64,000 bases of DNA from Sporothrix humicola. Its lineage: Eukaryota; Ascomycota; Sordariomycetes; Ophiostomatales; Ophiostomataceae. The stretch is taken from assembly GCA_021396245.1 (NCBI GenBank), contig WNYE01000057.1, positions 219,122 through 283,121 of the forward strand, read 5' to 3'. Shown in pieces: positions 32,001-44,500 of this stretch (its first letter is position 1; the number at the start of each line of letters is the position of its first letter). Made by a program: the position numbers and the translations under genes. The notes under the pieces were generated by a model, which ran no database searches, was not told the origin of the DNA, and saw only the letters and a program-made list of their open reading frames with translations.

Positions 32001-35000
32001 AGCTACCTTCCTCTAGCACACTCTCGACTCTCAATGATCGTCGTCTCGACGGCGCTGTGGTGCCGTGGTTCCCTACTGGTGTCATTGGTGTCTTTGGCGT
32101 CTTTGAAAGCCCTGGTGCCTTCCCTGTTCCTGTGGTCGTACAGGCCCGACTTGAACAACCACACGCAGGTTCTTTCCTTTTTGTTCTGTCTGCTCCTTGT
32201 GCACAGCGTATGACTCGCCCACGTCGCCAGAGCGCCACACACTTTCCTTCCTTCTTTTTGGGTACCCCTGGCGTAAGGTCCCGGCCCCTTACATAGGCTC
32301 GTTTGGGCCACCACCTTCCCAAAAGCCATGCCCAAAGCAGGCCGCAGACACCCCTGTAAAAGCTGTCGTCACAAGAAACACTGCGAGAGACAAACAAGAT
32401 CGGTAGCTGGGTGTGCTTGGGCCAATTGGCAGCGGCATCGCCCACAATCCCACAAAATCCTCCAACGAACCGCGCGATTTTCCTGCTCAATTGTTGCTGG
32501 GATGAGGACGCAGTGTACTTAATAACATGGAATTTTGGAACTTGGAGCTTGCTTGTTGTGCATAACCTTGTTTCTGGCCTTGCAACTCTTGCAGGAAGAC
32601 AGCAGCAGAAATCCGTACGAGGAAGCAGCATCGAGAAAACAAGAGAAGGAAGGTAGTAGGCGAGCAGGGGCAGGAGAGGCTGTCAACACAACAGCCAAGG
32701 ACAGTGTTGTATTGGCCGTTCTTTCCTGGCAGCTGCCAACAAATTCGGGCCAGGAACTTGGTCGTGCCTGCCCCGGCGCCCAATAGCACCTTTTTGTCCG
32801 CTTCCTCGTCTTGCTTCCCCTTGGGCTTGCGAAATGGTGGGAAATGGCAGGGACGACCGGCGTCCACTCCGGCGTACCGAGCGTACTTCTTCTGATAATG
32901 CAATTTATGCTTTCTGTAGTGCAGATTCACAAGCTTGACCATCTTTTGTCATCTTTTGTTCTTTCCTCTCTCACTCACGCTTTTGGCTGTTGACAGGGGT
33001 CTCCCCAGCACGGCGTGAGATTGCAACCCATTAAGAGTCGGCGAGCGGCCGTGCGATCAGAGGTTGCAATGAAAGATCTCGGCGGAAACCCAATCGACCA
33101 CCCCGGTCAGCTTCTCCCCCCCCCATTTTGTGGGATAAATGTCTCCATCTTTTTTAGAGAGATAATCTTGAATAGAGTCAACATGACCGCTCTCACTGCT
33201 CCTTCCAGCCTTTTCTCTCTCTCTTTTTCTCTTTCCACCCACTTCTCTCCCCAGCAACAATGATCAAGTGGAAGCGACGTCCACCAACAGGGCAGGAGGC
33301 AGCCACAGGGGGCTTGTTGTTGGGTGGCTCCTGCTCTTTGCGGGCCGCGCTAGCCACAGCACAAGTCCCCTCCCTTTCAGCTCCTCTGGCGGATCTTTTC
33401 CTTTTTTCCACCATTCTCTCCAAAAGTATTTTGTCAACCTTCTTTCAGCTCTGTTCAGCTGGCCCATCCAACGACATCCCTGCATGATTTCACGCTTTTC
33501 TCTCTGTTTCGATACCAACATTGAACAACCACGGCAACCGCACGGCCAACATCGATCCGGGCCCCATTGTTCTTGTTGACCGCAACTGTAGCTCGTCGTC
33601 ATCATCAGCCATCTTCTTTTTCTTCTATCACATTTTCTGGCAATAATTGCCTCGTGCATATCCTCTAGCACCTTGCTGGCAAAGTGCATTAATGCATAAT
33701 CCTTCGTGGCCTTGCATGAGCTCCAGCTGTCGACACCTGCCCACTGAGCCACCCTTGTAAGACGAGTCCTCACTCGATAAGAAACTGCGAGTCGGTAGCT
33801 CCTGCAGCTTGATGGAGTTGTTCGGCGAAGCTGCCGGCCGCCTTTCCTGTTGTAGGCCTGGTAGGCGACGAGCACTGAAACGCTGGGAGAGGTCTTTGGG
33901 AGAACGAAAGAAACGTGCCACTTTCCGGCCATCTGAATGCATCTGAGCGTCTTGGGGTAGACATATCGTCCTCGTTCCTCGGTCGTTGGAGCTTCCGATC
34001 AACGGGTAGACCGTTCAAGCTCTTATTCAGGACAAGGAGGCAAATGGCAAAGATCTGGGGGTTTTCAACGACACACTTCACCTGTCTAGCCACCCGAGCC
34101 ATCGTCTCTTTTCTTTTTCTCGCTGTCGGTTGCCTCTCTTTGGCGCATGGCGCCGGTCTATAGACGATGTCATGATGATTAAATCGGCCTTTCATCTGAA
34201 GTTTTTCTCGGGAGTTGCTTTAACAGACAATCGCTGCCGCACCTTCTCCATTCTCAATACTGCTTAAACGAATGCTCGGGGTACGCTATGGACACTATGC
34301 GAGCGCTACATGGCCTTTCCGTCCTTTCGGCCCAAAATATTTCTTTGTTTGTTGCCTTGGTATTGCATCGGATGTACCTTTTTCTCGGCCCTGGTTTTTG
34401 GTTTCTGGATTATCTGGTTCTTGGGACCCCAGGCCCATTTCGTCATAGGACGCCAGGCCGCTTTCTGGGCCTGAAAAAAGAGATCGCAGGAAGAGGACCC
34501 ACTTTTGTCCGCCATCTTTTCCACTCTTTTTTCCTCTTTATTTTCGATCTCCCCTTTGAGCTTGCGGTAGCTTGGGGGGCAAGGCCGCTAGCTCGTCGCC
34601 CTACAGGCCCCTGTCCAGCTCAAAAAATCACACCCCAGCCAACCCGGCAGAGAATAACACACAGAAAACAGGAAGGAGCTCTCGATGGGAGAGGGAAAGA
34701 TCGATCCACGATGTGCGCGAGATACCAATTGACTCCATTGACAGGCATTGACAGGCCAATGGCTGCTCAATTGGCAGGTGGCTGGCCATGAGCATGGCTG
34801 GTCTGGCCAGGCCATCAGACCTCTGTCCAAGCTCTCCCCAGACGAGGCAATTCTTGCAGGGTATCTTACGACTTACATGTTGCTTGCAGACGCACACACC
34901 ACATAATTAGACACACACGCACGACCTCACGACGTGGGCATCGACATCTGCATCTGCCTGCGTCTCACGCGGGCCCGGCCACGGCAGGCGCCACTGACGA

Positions 35001-37343
35001 CGGAAAAAAAGAGGGAAGGCGCCTTGGACGCCTCTTTTCAGCGCACTCGGCCACCCACACACGATTTAGCTCGATCTAGACTTACAACTTGGGAATGGGC
35101 GACCTCACTTGGGGCCAGTCGCTCTTGCCTTTTCTTGCCTCTTGGCTGTAGAAGACGCGTACCTCCCTCTGCCGCTGATGCCCTGTCAAAGACACCGACT
35201 GTACTTTTTCTCTCCCACTATTCCACAAAATTTGAGCTTCCCATCAAACACGCATAGTTAGCGCGGCCCGGGGACAGCGATCGGCCGCCAAAAAGAAAAG
35301 AGACGAAAGACGACAGAGTGCCACCCAAGCCACTACCACTACCGAGGAGCTTGTCCATTTGTCTCTTTGCCCTTCTCTTTTTCTTCGTCTTTCTTTTTAT
35401 CCGCGATCAGACGACGTAGCAAGGAAATACATAGTACTCTGTAGCTCTTCCTACTGAGCCTGTGGGGTGCGGCTTCCGCATTGGGCTTTTGCGGCCATGG
35501 TCATGTACGGTCACAGCACAGTCGTTTGCCCCCCAATCGCGATGCACCGTTCTCCATCGCTCTTTCCCTGCTTGGAGCATCTCTGTACTCCCGTAGTTCG
35601 TACCTTCCTTGATAATCCAAACCTACTCACAAATGTACCTGCTCGGGGCAGACGAACCGCGCTGTTTTGGTTTTTTGTTTCTTTGACGCGTTCTTCGTTC
35701 GCTCTTTCCTTTTGCCCCCGCGTCTGCCAGTTTCTCCCATCTTCCTCTTTTTCTCTCCTCCTTCTCCCCTCAAATACTTTCTAGTCCTCTTCTTCTTCTT
35801 TTTGACATCTTTCTTTCTTCCTCTTCCATCACCAAGATACAAATCCATCAAAGATCTATCCACTTTCCTGTTCGCGTAAGGTACGTATGTCACATCCTGG
35901 TCGTCCTGGTAATCCTTTTTCGCCTCTTCCTTGCCGTCATCCTCAGCAACACCCGTTCTGTGCCCTGGCTTTTGTGTCTTGCATCTGTCCTCCTTCTGTC
36001 TTCCTTTCTTTTTTCCCCTTGCCCCTGCCACCCATCAAGGCCCTAAAAGAAAGAAAGAAAAGAACAGAACAGGGCTCCCTCCCGACGTCAAGGTATCTTT
36101 GGTCACAGTCCAAACGTCACAGAAAGACCAATATATCTATCCCTCGCTTCCTCACTCCCTCTCCCGGCCTTCCCTCCTACTCCTCCTTTCTTCTCTTGAT
36201 CCTCTTCTCTCTCCCTTTTCAGCATCATCGTCAACATCCCTCTCATCTTCCTCGCTAACAGCTGCCAAGCCGTTTCTACTCTACGCTCACCACCTTCCAA
36301 CTCTCTCCAACCTACCGAACCAAACATACCCAACCGGTACCTACCTTTATGTAAGTTGAGACACTGTTTGTTGCATTGGCTTCCACAAGGCCCGCGACCA
36401 CGGATGCTTGCATGGCTATAACGGGAGAAGAAGAGGAAGGAGAGCCAATACTGAGAGCGTGCTCATGAGCATCGTCTTCGTTTTTGGATTTCTTCTCTCT
36501 CTATCCTTCTCCCCGCCTGGATTTCCGCTATTCCTGCCCTTTCTTCCCACCCGCCTTTTCAACACTGGCTTTTTTCCTTCACCACTCTCACCACGGGCAA
36601 CCCCATGACCAACCAACCATTTTACATCAAAATTCATGTACGCCGAAGTTCAATTTAAAAAAGGGTCATCGCAGACGCGCCGCTTCGTCTCCGTCGCTTC
36701 TTTTTGAAATTGCACCCAGACCATCACAACTCCCTAGCTTTGTTTTATTTGTCCGCACCCAATCTTCTCCACTTTGGGGGCCTTTACTTTGTTAATAGGC
36801 CCATCCCTACCTTCCACCACTCCACTCTTCACTCACTTTCCCATTCACTTACACCCCCCTCTCGCTTTCACTTTATCTCCTTGTCACCTTTTTTTGTGCG
36901 ATCGATTGGATTTAGCTCAGATCTGTCTGGGGCCTGGTCCTGGTGCCGAAGAGCCACTTCGCGCTGGGTCTCTGAGTTGTCTCTCTGCGTTGTCTTATGA
37001 CCACTCCCCCATCTCTGATCTTCTGTGTGCGACTCATACACTCAGAAGTTTCTTTGTGAGGGAGGAAGTATATCAACCTGGGGAGATCCCTTGCCAACTT
37101 TTTCTTGGAAACTTTGTTTTCCCCTTGCTCTGTTTCCATTTTTCTTTTCTCTTTCCTGATCTTTCCACATCTCTTCCTCTTTCCCTCTCCCTTTCTCATC
37201 CGCTCACGCCCTCAGAATCGCATCACCACATCGATCAAACGTCTTAGTTTTGTTCACGCACAATTTATCACAAAGTCAGCTTGCATTCATCCTCATGGAA
37301 GGCGGCCAAGAGCCGAGAATACCAAATGCACAAAGCACAAACT
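29083..37343. other. 8.3-kb gene-empty spacer before the CFEM gene
   Basis: Only short, overlapping, AT- or CT-driven open frames occur on both strands. None has a splice-supported model or recognisable domain, and I saw no tRNA or 5S rRNA signature. The right part (about 35350-37340) is strikingly pyrimidine-rich on the plus strand and probably belongs to the promoter and 5' UTR of the CFEM gene. A GTAAGT donor at 36351 could start its 5'-UTR intron. Confidence 0.5.
30856..30874. repeat. Poly-A tract (19 A)
   Basis: Nineteen uninterrupted A residues in non-coding DNA. No coding frame with retroposon features precedes it. Confidence 0.95.
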
Positions 37344-37363
37344 TACTAACATCAATCTTATAG
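37344..37363 (+). promoter_or_regulatory. Probable 3' end of a 5'-UTR intron of the CFEM gene
   Basis: A perfect TACTAAC branch-point consensus (37344-37350) is followed 11 nt later by a TAG acceptor (37361-37363). This lies 14 nt before the CFEM start codon. That arrangement is the standard fungal intron end. The donor is unresolved; GTAAGT at 36351 is one candidate and would give an intron of about 1 kb. Confidence 0.5.
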
Positions 37364-37377
37364 AACCCACATTCAAA

Positions 37378-38383
37378 ATGGTTTCCCGTGCTGCTCTCGT
37401 CGCCCTCGTGGCTGCTGCGTCCGTGAACGCCCAGTTCCCCGCCAACTTCCCTGCCTGCGGTGTACGTATTTGACAATTGAACCCGAACCCAAAGCGAAGC
37501 CAGAGTGAGAATATCAACTAACACAGCACAGACCACATGTATCAACAACATGGGCGCCCAGAGCGGTGCTCTTGGCTGCACTTCCTCGACCGACTACAAG
37601 TGCCTGTGCGCCAACCAGGACTTCATCTTCGGTATCCGTGACTGCTCGTACGAGTCCTGCGGCAGCGACTCCAACGCCGCTGAGGTTGTCAAGTACGGTG
37701 TCTCTCTCTGCTCGTCTGCTGGTGTCGTTGTTCCCACCACGACTACCACTGGCGGTGCTGGCGGTGCTGGCGGCGCTGGTGGCGCTGGCGGCTCTGCTAC
37801 GACTGACGGCAGCGGTGCCAGCCAGACTGGTGGTGCTGGCGGTGCTGGCGGCTCTGGCTCTGGCTCTGGCTCGACCGCGACTGGCGGTGCTGGCGGTGCC
37901 GGTGGCGCTGGTGGTGCCTCTGGCTCTGGCTCCGGCTCTGGCTCGGGTGCCACCGCTACCTCGGGTGGTGCTGGCGGTGCCGGCGGTGCTGGCGGCAGCG
38001 GCTCTGCTACCGCTACTGGCTCGGGTGCTGGTGCCTCTGGCACTGGTGGCGCTGGCGGTGCTGGTGGTGCTTCCGGCTCGGGTGCCTCGGGTGCCGGTGC
38101 TTCGGGCACTGGTGCTGGTGCTGGCGGCGCTTCGGGCTCTGGTGCTTCCGGTGCTGGTGGTGCTTCCGCCACTGGCTCGGGTGCTGGTGCCTCTGGCACT
38201 GGCGGTGCTGGCGGCGCTGGTGGTGCTTCCGGATCGGGTGCTTCCGGCTCGGGTGCCTCGGCTACTTCTGGTGCTGGCGGTGCTGGCTCGACCTCTTCCA
38301 GCACTGCTTTCGCTCCCATCATCACTGCTGGCCCCGTCGGTGTCATTGCCGCCGCTGCCGGTATTGCCGCCATCCTGCTGTAA
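37378..38383 (+). CDS. CFEM-domain GPI-anchored surface protein
   Basis: Two exons, join(37378..37461, 37532..38383), encode 311 residues. Residues 1-18 are a signal peptide cleaved before Gln19. The CFEM domain has its full set of eight cysteines (27, 31, 44, 52, 54, 66, 71, 88), formed only when the intron is removed (PACG-TTCINN). Asp49, three residues before Cys52, matches the axial haem ligand of haem-binding CFEM proteins. Residues about 98-285 are almost only Gly, Ala and Ser with some Thr, in GGAGGAGG and GSGSGS blocks. The end is a hydrophobic tail (VGVIAAAAGIAAILL) preceded by small residues, a GPI-attachment signal. The protein should sit on the plasma membrane or cell wall. Known CFEM roles include haem/iron uptake, adhesion and host interaction; which applies here cannot be told. 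Confidence 0.93.
37747..38290 (+). repeat. Degenerate Gly-Ala-Ser coding repeat of the CFEM gene
   Basis: GGTGCTGGCGG- and GGCTCTGGCTC-type units recur with variations for about 540 bp in frame. They encode GGAGGAGG and GSGSGS blocks. The units are short and similar enough to allow slippage or unequal exchange. They also create long open frames on the other frames and strand, which are not genes. Confidence 0.88.
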
Positions 38384-39584
38384 AGTGCTTAATCTCAATG
38401 CACTTGCAGTTAGGTGAAGCTGATAGGAATTTCAAAATCCACGTCAATTAATGATAATGGCCCCGAAAGATGGAAGAAGATAAAAAAAATGGGGGCTGGT
38501 CGCAAGACCTCCTGACGATGGACATGGACAAGGAAAAGAGGATGTAATGTGTTTGACGGCTTGATGGTTTATTATTTTAGTCTTTTCTCGTTTGATGTTC
38601 GATGATTTCTTCATTTTCATTTCTTTCTTTCTTTTTACAATACCACACCATTTGAGTTTTTCAGGGTGCCCGGCGCGGCCCCTAGGAGAGTTAATACCAA
38701 ATAATTCGAACGTCTTCAAACATACTGTATCGTTACATGTTAAATGTGAACTGCAACAATATGTATCCAGACAACATGTTTATGATTGTAGCAGAGTGAG
38801 AGGACGGTTGTCGGCATGACCGGAGGCTTGGAAGCAACATTAATGGTTCTTGGTTACTGTCCTCGTCAAAGTGCATGCATTGACGAAACTGTCTATTCAT
38901 GTTTTGTTTAAATCTGTATTATACCATCGTTTATTTACTTTCACTGAAAAGGGATACATTCAAAGTTAAACGTTTTATTTTACAATCCTTTTGTCCTGCT
39001 AAATTTTCGTCGCTTTTTCAGCATTTTTGTTTCTAAAATGTATGATAGGAACAAGCAAGTAAATAAAGATCTAGAAGTTTGATATGATAGATTTGAATAA
39101 TTTACGGTAAAAATTATTAGATTAATTGCAATGTGAGATTGTGTCTTTGAAAAGAAAAAAAAAAGAAGAGAAAAATTTCAAAAAAATCAAACCTGGCTTG
39201 GCGAGCTTTCGATGTAAACAGTGTTGTTGTTGTCCTTTGGCAGCCGATGGTACGAGGTGCATGGAGGTTTTGTGATAAAAATGACTACTTAACCTGAGCG
39301 AATAGCCCTTTCAATATCCAACCTAAAGAACACTTTTTTTACTAATTCATGTGGTAGACCTCTTGGTTTGGCCTTGGCAAATCACATTCATGAATCACAT
39401 TCATAGCTTTTATTGTAGAGATGAAATGATTACAACTAGTATATTTGTGAGTGTACTATAAAAAGTATGCCCTGGTATCCTTATTCGACAGACGGCCAAG
39501 ACCGTTGCCCATTACAGTAAATTAATGCTAACGAGAGAAGACAAGAAGAGACAGAATATGGGGGTTGACAACAGTAGGCGGCGT
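38384..39584. other. AT-rich spacer between convergent CFEM and MFS genes
   Basis: This 1.2-kb region is the most AT-rich part seen here (especially 38870-39200) and carries the 3' ends of both neighbours. A short direct repeat, AATCACATTCATG then AATCACATTCATA, lies at about 39379-39405. No gene is recognised. Confidence 0.55.
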
Positions 39585-41588
39585 TTACGTCCGGTCCGCC
39601 GTCGGCGCCGGAGCGGAAACCGACTCGAGGGGCACAGTGGTGGCGTCCTCGACGTGCGCAGCAGTCTCGGCATGGGCGGCATTGGCCTTCTCGTGGTCAA
39701 TGACGGCGTTCTTGTCGGCGGCGGCAATGTCGGCACGGGTCTGGAGCTTCTTGGCGACGTTGAGGTGGAGGTAGGGCTCCATGTTGGGGACGAGGAAGGC
39801 GGCGGCAATGAGGATAACGGAGAAAGGAATGGTGATTAAGAAAACAATCTTGAAGCTCTCGGCATAAGCGGTCTGCAGGCTGGGGGCAACGGCGGCCTCG
39901 ACAGCGGCGGTGATGTCGGGCACGGCAGTCAGGTTACCGGCAGTGATGCCGGCGTACAGAGCAGGCAGCGACGAGTCGGGCAGGCCGGCCTCAGTCGCGG
40001 CAGCGCCGACGTACTTGGGAATGTTGGTGGCCAGGCGGGTGTTGAGCACGGACACGTACATGGCCTGGGCGACAGCACCACCAAGAGCACGGATGGAGCC
40101 CATGACACCGGTGGCGAGACCAATATCCTGCGACTCCTGCACCAGGGTCACACCGGGGAAGGTGATGTTGTCGACGTAGCCAATAGAAACCAGGCCCAGG
40201 ATACCGAGGGCAAGGAACATGTTGTGCGTGCTGCTGGTGCAGGCGGCTAGAGGGGTAATGAAAGCCATGGCGCAGACCGAGGCAATGACGGCCTGGGTCT
40301 TCACGCGAGGAACGTAGCCGATGGCCAAACCACCGAGAATCTGGCCCAGCAGAATACCGCCACCGACGACGGACGACTGCCAGCCAATCTCTAGGGAGTC
40401 GGAGGTGTACAGAGTGCCGATGATGGTGGGCCACAGAACGGTCATGGAGTAGTAGATCATGGCACCAATGGTGGCAACAACGACGACGCCGACGAAACCC
40501 TTGTTCTTGAACAGACGAGGAGGCATCAGGGGTTGGACCTTGCAGAAGTAGGACTCCCAGATGACGAAAGCGACAATGGTGGCGAAACCAATGAGGAGCG
40601 TGCACAGCGTCTGGACGCTGGCCCAAGGGTAGATGGTGCCGCCCCACGAAAGACCGATGAGGAAGAGGACGCAGCCACCGACGAACAGGAAGATGCCGAC
40701 ATAGTCGATCTCCTTGACGGCCTGCCACTTGCTCTTGCCGGCAACGTGCAGCTGGTTGTAGCTGGGCGGGTGGTACAGGAAGAAGAAGAGGATGCCGGTG
40801 ATGCCGTTGAGGATGATGCCAATGTAGTAGCTCCAGCGCCAGCCGGCAGCGGTGTTGTTGATGAAAGAGCGGGCGATGATGGGGCCGAAGACGGCGAAGG
40901 GCAGACTGGACAGGAAGCAAATGGTGACAACGACACCACGGTGCTTGTTGGGGACCAGCTCACCGAGGGTGATGCCGAAAGAGAGCTGGCCGGCAGCCGA
41001 GAGACCGTTCAGCAGGTTGGCGCCGATCAGGGTGTTGACGTTCTTGGCAACGGCACCGACGATACAGCCGACGAGCGAGAGAAGAGTGGTACCCATAACC
41101 ATCCACTTGCGACCGAAGATATCGGAAAGACGGCCGATGAGCAGGAAACCGACGCAAGAGCCCAGAGTCCAGACGGTGGCGACCCAGTTGATGTCGGGGG
41201 AGTTACCGAGGTCGGCGTTGATGAGACTGAGCGTGTTGGCGGGCAGCACCCAACCGAGATAGGCGCAGATGGAAGCACAGCAGACGGCCTAGAGGAGTGT
41301 TAGAAATTGAATGTCGTGATACTATTGAATTCGGGTAAACAAAAAAAAAAAAAAACGCTGGTGCTGATGATTATAATCGGATCGCGACTCGAAACTTACC
41401 ACCATGGTGCCCAGGAAGGCCGGGCTGTAGTAGTAGCCCTTGGGCATGTCGTCGAGGTCACCGCCGACGGCGTTGGCGTCAATGTAGTCGACGGTACCGT
41501 CGAGATGGGCGACTTTGGCGACATCGTGGCCGTCAATGACCTCGTGGGCGCCCTTGCCCTCGTGGACCGAGTGTCCGTCGGCCGACAT
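39585..41588 (-). CDS. TRI12-like MFS transporter (14-TM type)
   Basis: Two exons, complement(39585..41288, 41400..41588), encode 630 residues. The 111-nt intron has a GTAAGT donor, a 15-T run, a TTCTAAC branch and a CTAG acceptor. It joins GTMV to AVCCASICAYLGW. A hydrophilic N-terminus (about 1-50, ending DDMPKGYYYSP) precedes the first membrane span. The motif A equivalent (LLIGRLSDIFGRKW) lies between TM2 and TM3, and the pattern continues to a last span before MEPYLHLNVAKK. The family (fungal TRI12/siderophore-type transporters) includes a trichothecene efflux pump and many exporters or importers of unknown substrate. No toxin or siderophore biosynthesis gene is nearby, so the substrate is not inferred. 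The leader (41590-42060) is CT-rich on the coding strand. Confidence 0.92.
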
Positions 41589-44500
41589 TGTGAGGGATGT
41601 GAAGGGGGAAGAGGGAATGGGGGAGAAAGGGAAAGAATGACAAGAATCAAGGAGTCGAGGGGATGAATAAAAAAAAGAAGGAAGAAGAGAAAAAAGGGGA
41701 AGGGGGGATGAGGGGACGAGAAAGACTGAAGAAAGAACAGAGACAAGATCGTCACATCAGAAACAGACGGGCAGCCGGTTTGTTCTTATATTCAACAAGT
41801 ATCCCTGGGAAAGAAAAATAACAGACGAGATTGCACAAGTTAACAAAAGGAGAAAGAGTAAAAAGTAAACCAACAGACAGCAGGGGGAAGCTTCTCCGAG
41901 CGGGCCCTTGTTTCTCGCTCAAGATTGGGGGAGGCGAAACAAACAAAGGATGAAGATGGGGATGGGGAATGGGGAAGAGGATGGAGTACAGAGCAATAGT
42001 GTGAAAAGGCGAGTATGGGGAGTATGGGGTCAGACTTTGGCAGGAACAAAAAAGAGAATGGAGCATCCTGGGGGAGGGGAGACTGTCTCGACTGTCAACT
42101 GGACTGTTTGCGGGCTCCTATTTTTGTGCGTGACCAGTCTGTTCTCCAAAAGACGGGCTCTGAAGGCGTTGTTCGGGGCAAGTCTGGGCGCGACTGGCCA
42201 TTCACTGCCATGGTTTTGTTGTTCTGCTGGCGCTCCTCATTTGCATTTTTTTCTTTCTTTCTTTTCGTCTTTCTTTTTGCATCTTTCTCTGACTGCATCG
42301 TGCCCTAATAGGCTAGTTTGTTTGGGGACACGAAGTCATGTCCCCTGCACGGCCTCGTCACGGATCCGAGACCCAAGGATGAGGTTAACCAGGCTCTGTC
42401 GGAGGGGCATTCTTTGCGTTGTGGTTGTGGTTGTGGTCGTTTTTTCTCTTATGATTTTGGGCGGGCTTTCCTGCTCCTCAACATTGGGGTGCCACTCCGT
42501 TGCATCCCCATACCCCGTATCGACCCCAGGGGCTAGTTTGGGCTAGAGCGTGCTCACTAGGCTGGGATCGTAATGATTCACCAAACTGGCTCGACTTGGC
42601 TCGAACTGGCTGGGGTGGAGTGGAGCCTTGCAAAAGAGAAAAGGCGAGGAAGAGAGTTGAAAAGGAAAAAAAGAAAGCGAGACCATGAATGGAGCCAAGG
42701 GGCTTGGCCAGACCAGGACAGGCTGAATAGTGGTGAATAGACAGCCAAATTGCAGATGAAAGACGGACAAAAGCGAGTTTCTGGAAAGGACAAATCGATA
42801 CCTGCAATATTGGCTCTAGCCCGCTGGCTTGTGCAAAGTGTACAAAGGCAAAGGCACAACAAGGTCGACTTAGAGTGCTTATCTTATGAAGAGAGCGCTC
42901 TCACTTTTGTGCAATCGTGTGTGTGCGTGGCAGTTTTTGTGCTAATTTCTGGCTGCTGATCTCGCCGCCTTTTCGCTGTCGAAAGACTGATTTTGCCTGC
43001 CCGGATATGCCTACGAGGGAGGGCTGTGGAGTCTGCAGAACAAGAGGGTCAGCAAGTGGCACGCTGGAGACACTGGGGACCATTGAGGGCGATGGATACT
43101 CACTGGATGGAGTCGATGGAGTCTGACTCTGGGCCTGGAGCTGACGAAAAGTCTGGGGAAAACAGAGTAAAAAAAGCGCTTTATCGTTGCACCCGAGCCC
43201 GAATTATGGAGAGTCTGGGGAAGTGGCGGGATTGTGTTAATTCGATTGTTGACGTTCTTGTATCGCATCACCACCTCTTTCGTATTGAAGCGATCGTCGT
43301 TTTGTCGTACCTTTGGTACCTGAGCAAACCTCGTGGCATCGTTGTCAAAGACTTGCATTTGGAGCAAGCATGGGAAAGGGGGAAATAGCGGAATAGGGGT
43401 GAATTGGTGCCAAAATACACAAGACTCGCTCTTCGTTGTCCGTTCTGCAACCGGCAGCTGCGCGCCTTCCCCTCTTGTAACTGCCTTTCACTGCAAAATA
43501 ATAATACTTTTCTGTCCCTCGGGCCTTCCTGCCTCGTGGCGAAGCGCCTCCTTTTTGGAGTTCACACCCGGCAAATGCGCACATGGCGTCCCCTTAGGCC
43601 CCCATGAGCCCCAATAGCCTCAATAAACGCCCCAAGAAAGCCCCCAAGAGTTCCCCATGAGAACCCCTACTTTCTCCAAATTTGTGGAATTTTGTTCAGT
43701 TCGAAAGATCTGGGCTTTTACAGTGATTGCTTCAAATGCTTCGATCAAGGTTCGCCAGGGAGGCTCCTTCTCTTGTAAGGCGAAATTGTGCCAAACAAGG
43801 CAACAACAAACGCAAGGCTTAACGCAGTTTCCATTTTGTTGCAGCAGGAACGACCGCAAATAACAAAAAAGACCAACAGGCCTGGACCTGCCTAGACTGG
43901 TTTTGGCAGTGGCGAAACAGTTTGACAAGCGAGACAAGCTCGACAGGGCAGGCACGCGGGCACTGGCATGTGCTCTGGAAGAGACATTACGCGGGCAAGT
44001 CCGACGCCAGCAAATTCTGGCGCTTGGGTACTTTGGGTTTGGAGTCTTCTGGGCCTGACTGCGCCCATGCTTAGGGCCGTTCTTTGGATCCTATTGCTGA
44101 AAGGATTTATTTCTTCATCTTTTCCCCTATGATTGTGCTGCTTTTGTTTTCTGTTCTATTATTCTAATATTTTCATAAAGTATGGCTGTAGCAGGAGAAC
44201 AATGTAGCAAACGGCTGTGCACAGCTAATGGATGCATGTTTATGTAGAATACTTTTACACCACCTTTGATTTATTCCCGCAAAAATGTGCCCATTTCTAC
44301 CCTCCTCCCTGCAATGCATGTACTGGGGACATGGGGTCGGCATGCATCACATCACATCCGCTCCGAGGCCGGGCAAGGGCTGCACAGTCTCTGTTCGTCG
44401 GCGTGAGGCATCCTAGCCCTGTTTGTCCTGTATCTGAAGGGTCTCCTCGGAGCCGGGACGGAGGATAAGACTGGCCGCGCCGCGGGTATGATGTGATTGT

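Noticed and set aside
37514..38398. Three further long open frames across the CFEM repeat (both strands)
   Set aside because: They arise from the GC-rich Gly-Ala-Ser repeat read in other frames and contain only monotonous residues.
39585..41588. Toxin or siderophore gene cluster around the TRI12-like transporter
   Set aside because: No polyketide synthase, terpene cyclase, NRPS or tailoring gene occurs in the flanking 8 kb on the right or on the left.
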